NCBI GenBank assembly: GCA_005800965.1
Contig: SYEA01000044.1
Span: 1-14,729 of the forward strand
Length of the DNA: 14,729 bases
Source: Actinomycetota bacterium
GTDB lineage: Bacteria > Actinomycetota > Acidimicrobiia > Acidimicrobiales > Ilumatobacteraceae
Direction of reading: 5' to 3'
Shown here piece after piece: positions 14,725 through 14,729 of this stretch. The stretch's first letter is position 1. Each line of letters begins with the position of its first letter. The translations under genes were made by a program, and so were the position numbers. Under the pieces are notes generated by a model. It saw nothing but the letters and a program-made list of their open reading frames with translations, did no database searches and was not told the DNA's origin.

Positions 14725-14729
14725 CGTAA

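Noticed and set aside
1..14729. Mobile elements, CRISPR arrays, phage genes, DnaA boxes
   Set aside because: No transposase or integrase motif, no regularly spaced repeats and no TTATCCACA-type site was noticed on either strand. A computed repeat and motif scan would settle this.

Overview
The window looks like chromosomal DNA from an actinobacterium, most likely of the Acidimicrobiia or a related moderate-GC lineage. Four things suggest this. The block crgA / trpG / pknB / pstP-type phosphatase / FHA protein is a signature actinobacterial arrangement found near the replication origin. Base composition is moderately GC-rich. GTG starts and apparently leaderless starts are common. An MgtE-N/CBS protein is paired with a DUF1003 protein. 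The class-level assignment is an inference; the phylum is well supported by CrgA and the PknB cluster.

Layout. Bases 1-48 are the 3' half of tRNA-Ile(GAT), cut by the window edge. A 45-codon membrane mini-protein gene, a Rossmann-fold protein and an alpha/beta hydrolase follow on the + strand (65-2150). On the - strand come a DUF1003 membrane protein coupled to a PRC/MgtE-N/CBS protein (2068-3839) and a YdcF/DUF218-type membrane protein (3911-4669). tRNA-Ala(TGC) lies at 4715-4788. The - strand pxpABC operon for 5-oxoproline use (4832-7066) is next, followed by a divergent thiolase (7153-8319) and a small zinc-ribbon membrane protein (8335-8592).

The right half is the cell-division and Ser/Thr signalling block: crgA (-), trpG/pabA (+), then a - strand operon reading FHA protein, PP2C phosphatase, PknB with four PASTA domains (13324 down to 9518). 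A divergent MFS transporter (13423-14724) fills the right edge.

How the genes work together. PknB senses cell-wall material through its PASTA domains and phosphorylates division and wall proteins. The PP2C phosphatase reverses this and the FHA protein reads phosphothreonine. CrgA helps build the septum. Compared with mycobacteria, rodA, pbpA, pknA and fhaB are missing between these genes, and the two tRNAs that are usually adjacent are separated by about 4.7 kb holding six genes. No mobile element, CRISPR array, phage gene or rRNA was seen. Every gap between genes is under 120 bases. I did not find a wholly new multi-gene system. The least explained items are the mini-protein after tRNA-Ile, the Rossmann protein, the zinc-ribbon protein beside crgA and the slimmed PknB cluster.
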